Shown here piece after piece: positions 61,342-64,000 of a stretch of DNA of 64,000 bases. This stretch comes from Xylona heveae TC161. Its lineage: Eukaryota > Ascomycota > Xylonomycetes > Xylonales > Xylonaceae. The translations under genes and the position numbers were made by a program. The number at the start of each line of letters is the position of its first letter. The first letter of the stretch is position 1. The stretch is from NCBI RefSeq assembly GCF_001619985.1, contig NW_017264194.1, positions 558,001-622,000 on the forward strand, in the 5' to 3' direction. The notes beneath the pieces are model-generated. The model did not search any database. It had not been told where the DNA came from and saw only the letters and a program-made list of their open reading frames with translations.

Positions 61342-63078
61342 ATGCCGGCCACCGACTCTCCAGCCGTTCTGGTGGCTCGCTTCCTTAATGCAAATAATTA
61401 TGATGAAGTCAGTTCTCCGTTAAATATCCAATATTTGGGCGAGTTTCATTTCCCAAGTGGCTAAATAATTTGTACACCTAGACACTAGACGCATTTATAA
61501 AAGAGGCGGGTCTGCCTCAGGATGCTGGAACACAGCAGCCAGGCGACTTGACTATTGAGAAGGTCCTCCAAGAAAAGAAAGTATTCGATCTTAGTGTAAA
61601 CTTTGAAAAGGTTGGCCTAGACAGCAGCAATGATAAGTGGACTGTCAAAGGCAAGTATATTGATAGTTCTGTTTTACATGAAATACCTTTGTCACTCAGA
61701 TTTTGGTCAATGTGCTTTGATTGCTGTTTTTATATTTTTCAATTGCATCTAACATTCTGTTAAAATTATCCCGCGTTATACTTAAGCATCAATTTTTTTT
61801 CATCCTAGGTCGAAATTATACGTTTTCACTAACCGCATTACAGCGCCCTCAATCCCAATTGCCCTGACTACATTACCAACATCCTCGAATCTTCTCTATG
61901 TATCTCTCGAAGATATTCGGCTTTCCGGAAATGCCCTTGCCCAATATATCCTCGCAACATCCGCAGACCGTCGACTATCCATGATCAAGCCACAATTGGG
62001 AGACTTCAGTCTCGTAAATACGAGCAATCAGATCCACGACTCTCCCATATTATTCTGTGTCGTTGTCCGAAACCGATGGCTTATCAGCACAAGCATGTCT
62101 GGCCAGGTGGCGCTCTTCGACTGCCTTACTCAAACAGTACTAGAAACCCGAAGAGATCACAGCAAATATGTCGTGAAAGCAACGACATGGGAAGATGAGC
62201 ATGGCGCCTGGGTGCTTACTGCCGGTTGGGATTCGAAAGTGTTCCTATACCGGATGAAATGGTCTGCACCTCACAGCAACAACGACCACGATAATAGCAT
62301 AAACGATTCCAATCCGCCAGTCTCACTAGGTGCGCCGGTGGCCTTCACGAGTCTACAGTCCAATCCGGAGCATGTGCAATTCATACATCACCATGATTCG
62401 CCAGATCCAATATTGCTTGTTTCCCGCAGAGACTCCACTTTCTTGTACTATTATGCCATTCCGTCCGAGGGCATGACCGCGGAACCAGCAGAGCTAGTTC
62501 TCCTCGGAAAGCAGAACCTTGCACCTCATTCCAATGCCTGGGTAGCGTTTACGCCGTCCAGTGTGGCCGTATGCCCAACGGACAGTGCACTTGTTGCTGT
62601 GGGCACTTCTTCCGTGCCGCACATGAAGCTCATCATTGCTCGGCTTCTGTTGCCTCAATTCCCAGAGGCATCAACTGCTGCCACGGACGCCGATCAGCCT
62701 GCACAGTATCAGTCACATGCCGCTCAAGCCATGGCAGAACTGGCAGTCCAAGAGCGTGAAGACGCTGCTATCCTGACGCATGTAAGCACACTGGCGCCAC
62801 AGACGCCTTATTCGACGCCACAAGTCTGTTGGCGGCCTGATGGCTCCGGCGTGTGGGTAAATGGTGATGATGGGGTGATTAGAGGTGTAGAGGCAAAGAC
62901 TGGAAAGATTGTGTCGACCCTCAAGAGCGGGCATGAGCCAGGCACGAAAGTAAGGAGCATTTGGGCAGGATGGGTTGACGTCAATGGGCAGAAAGAAGAA
63001 TGGTTGATGAGTGGTGGATTCGATCGCAAGCTGGTTGTATGGAGGAGTTCTGAGGCCGTGGACAATGGGAGTTCATGA
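61342..63078 (+). CDS. LisH/WD40-repeat protein
   Basis: Exons 61342-61407, 61482-61650 and 61844-63078 join to 489 residues. The N-terminus (ATDSPAVLVARFLNANNYDE, then TLDAFIKEAGL) is a LisH-like dimerisation helix pair. From about residue 80, WD40-type blades follow: LVSLEDIRL-like opening, WLISTSMSGQVALFD, WVLTAGWDSKVFLYRM, WRPDGSGVWVNGDDGVIRGV and a final EEWLMSGGFDRKLVVWR. Intron 2 begins GC rather than GT (AAAG|GCAAGT) and ends CTAACCGCATTACAG with a clear branch site; only this GC-AG choice keeps the frame. It resembles fungal WD proteins of unknown role. Partners cannot be inferred from the context. Confidence 0.85.
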
Positions 63079-63803
63079 CGTAAAATCGTACTGATTTCTG
63101 GGAAATCTGGGTAGACTTAATGGTGCAAACCGTTATCAGGAATAGGTAAGTCATTTTGAAAGGGCAAGTAAAGAGCATATAGAATTTAGTGATATATTAA
63201 CGAGGATGAATCCAATTCAGAATTTATTATTTCTTCATTTCCATTGAATACGCAGTGCTTGCAATCTGTTGTGGCAATAGGCCAAGGGCAGAGTAACAAT
63301 ATCATTAGAGGTCTGTGCCCCCTTCTCCATCCGCCCTCCATCATGTGAAGTCAGGAGGGTTTTGGTAATCAAGGGGACTGGCAAATTCAATCTCGGCACG
63401 AGAAATAATCCTTCAGCATCCGAGCATGGAAAGAGCAAGCGGAGCTGTACACACAAATGCCGTGGAACGAGTCCATTTGAGACTTTCGAGTTCACATTGA
63501 TCACAAAACAAAACTGATCCCACTGTTGCAGAGCGAAATTCACGACCAAATCGGGTTTAGAGCAATGCACACTGGTATCGAAAAAGACGGCGCGATTGGA
63601 CGGAGAATAATTTTCTGGGCAATCCGAAAAAAGAGCTTTCGTTCATATATTCGAGGTACGGTACAGGCCACTCAAGCTTATAAAACTTGAGTGGAAGAAT
63701 TGCGCGCGAGGCGAATCGATCAGTCGACACTCACGGCTCCCAGAAAAAAGCAGCTCATCCCCGAAATTCTATCATGCCTGTAACGATGAATAGAGAACCT
63801 CTT
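63079..63803. other. Spacer with a minus-strand protein-like fragment
   Basis: Minus strand 63660-63235 stays open for about 140 codons (KPDLVVNFALQQWDQFCFVI, then LVPRHLCVQLRLLFPCSDAE) and reads like real protein, but has no in-frame ATG and a stop immediately upstream. It could be a last exon or a relic. No family recognised. Confidence 0.35.
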
Positions 63804-64000
63804 TTAGACGGTGTCGCGCTTGCCCTCCTTGGCCTCCTTCTGTATGATCGAAAGTTACGTTAGCGATATCCATATTGCATGCCCGGTATCCCATTCATCG
63901 AGACAAGCCTACGACCGACTGGTCTTGTAGGCTCCGGGAGGATATAAAGAGGGATTGACGCACCAGAGCCCTCATAGTGCCGTGAAGAGCATGTCTGTGG
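63804..64000 (-). CDS. rpl29: 60S ribosomal protein L29 (eL29), 3' part
   Basis: Partial gene running off the right edge. The last two coding pieces (64000-63964 and 63839-63804) splice across a 124-nt intron (GTGCGT...ATACAG) to give HRHALHGTMRALKEAKEGKR and then DTV-stop. This is the diagnostic C-terminus of eL29, a very small basic protein of the large subunit near the L1 stalk. Phase 0 at the junction fits. The N-terminal basic part (normally MAKSKNSS...) lies outside the window. The family is about 65 residues, so roughly a third is seen. Confidence 0.92.

Overview
The window looks like a gene-dense euchromatic segment of a filamentous ascomycete (Pezizomycotina), most likely a Eurotiales mould. 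The evidence is the short GT-AG introns (about 50-120 nt, often with a CTAAC or CTGAC-like branch site), an R2R3-MYB gene matching the Aspergillus developmental regulator FlbD, fungal-type C2H2 and MYB regulators, and pyrimidine- and microsatellite-rich intergenic DNA. I saw no reverse transcriptase, transposase, rRNA, tRNA or CRISPR signature. One 40-base assembly gap lies at 55353-55392.

Layout. 1.2-5.2 kb: SEC23 (COPII coat) and RPL12, both on +. 5.2-8.1 kb: a block of short tandem repeats. 8.1-9.1 kb: flbD on -, followed by an 11.8-kb stretch (9.1-20.9 kb) without a convincing conventional gene. 20.9-33.4 kb, all on -: an O-GlcNAc-transferase-like protein (1665 aa), a C2H2 zinc-finger regulator, and an NCBP3-like cap-binding protein. 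33.5-37.3 kb: poorly recognisable lineage-specific genes. 37.8-38.9 kb: a second C2H2 regulator on +. 39.5-47.8 kb, all on -: a cystinosin-type PQ-loop transporter, the mitochondrial aspartate/glutamate carrier with EF hands, and an uncharacterised beta-rich protein. 48.3-52.3 kb, on +: two small proteins and an RPAP1/Rba50-like factor. 53.1-54.3 kb: a nucleotidyltransferase-fold protein interrupted by polyserine, on -. 57.5-63.1 kb: a small MYB protein (+), mitochondrial Qri7 (tRNA t6A synthesis, -), a five-exon conserved protein (-) and a LisH/WD40 protein (+). The 3' end of RPL29 (-) runs off the right edge.

The recognisable genes are mostly unrelated housekeeping functions (secretion, translation, mRNA capping and export, Pol II assembly, mitochondrial metabolite transport, tRNA modification), mixed with four putative DNA-binding regulators. 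There is no biosynthetic cluster. I found no complete new multi-gene system. The most notable signals are splicing features. A stop-free 75-nt GC-AG intron lies exactly after the catalytic lysine codon of the OGT-like enzyme. A stop-free 60-nt intron lies inside a zinc finger. Tandem acceptors toggle the C-terminus of the NCBP3-like protein. Exon joins were checked by hand for frame; multi-exon models given here close to whole codons unless stated otherwise.
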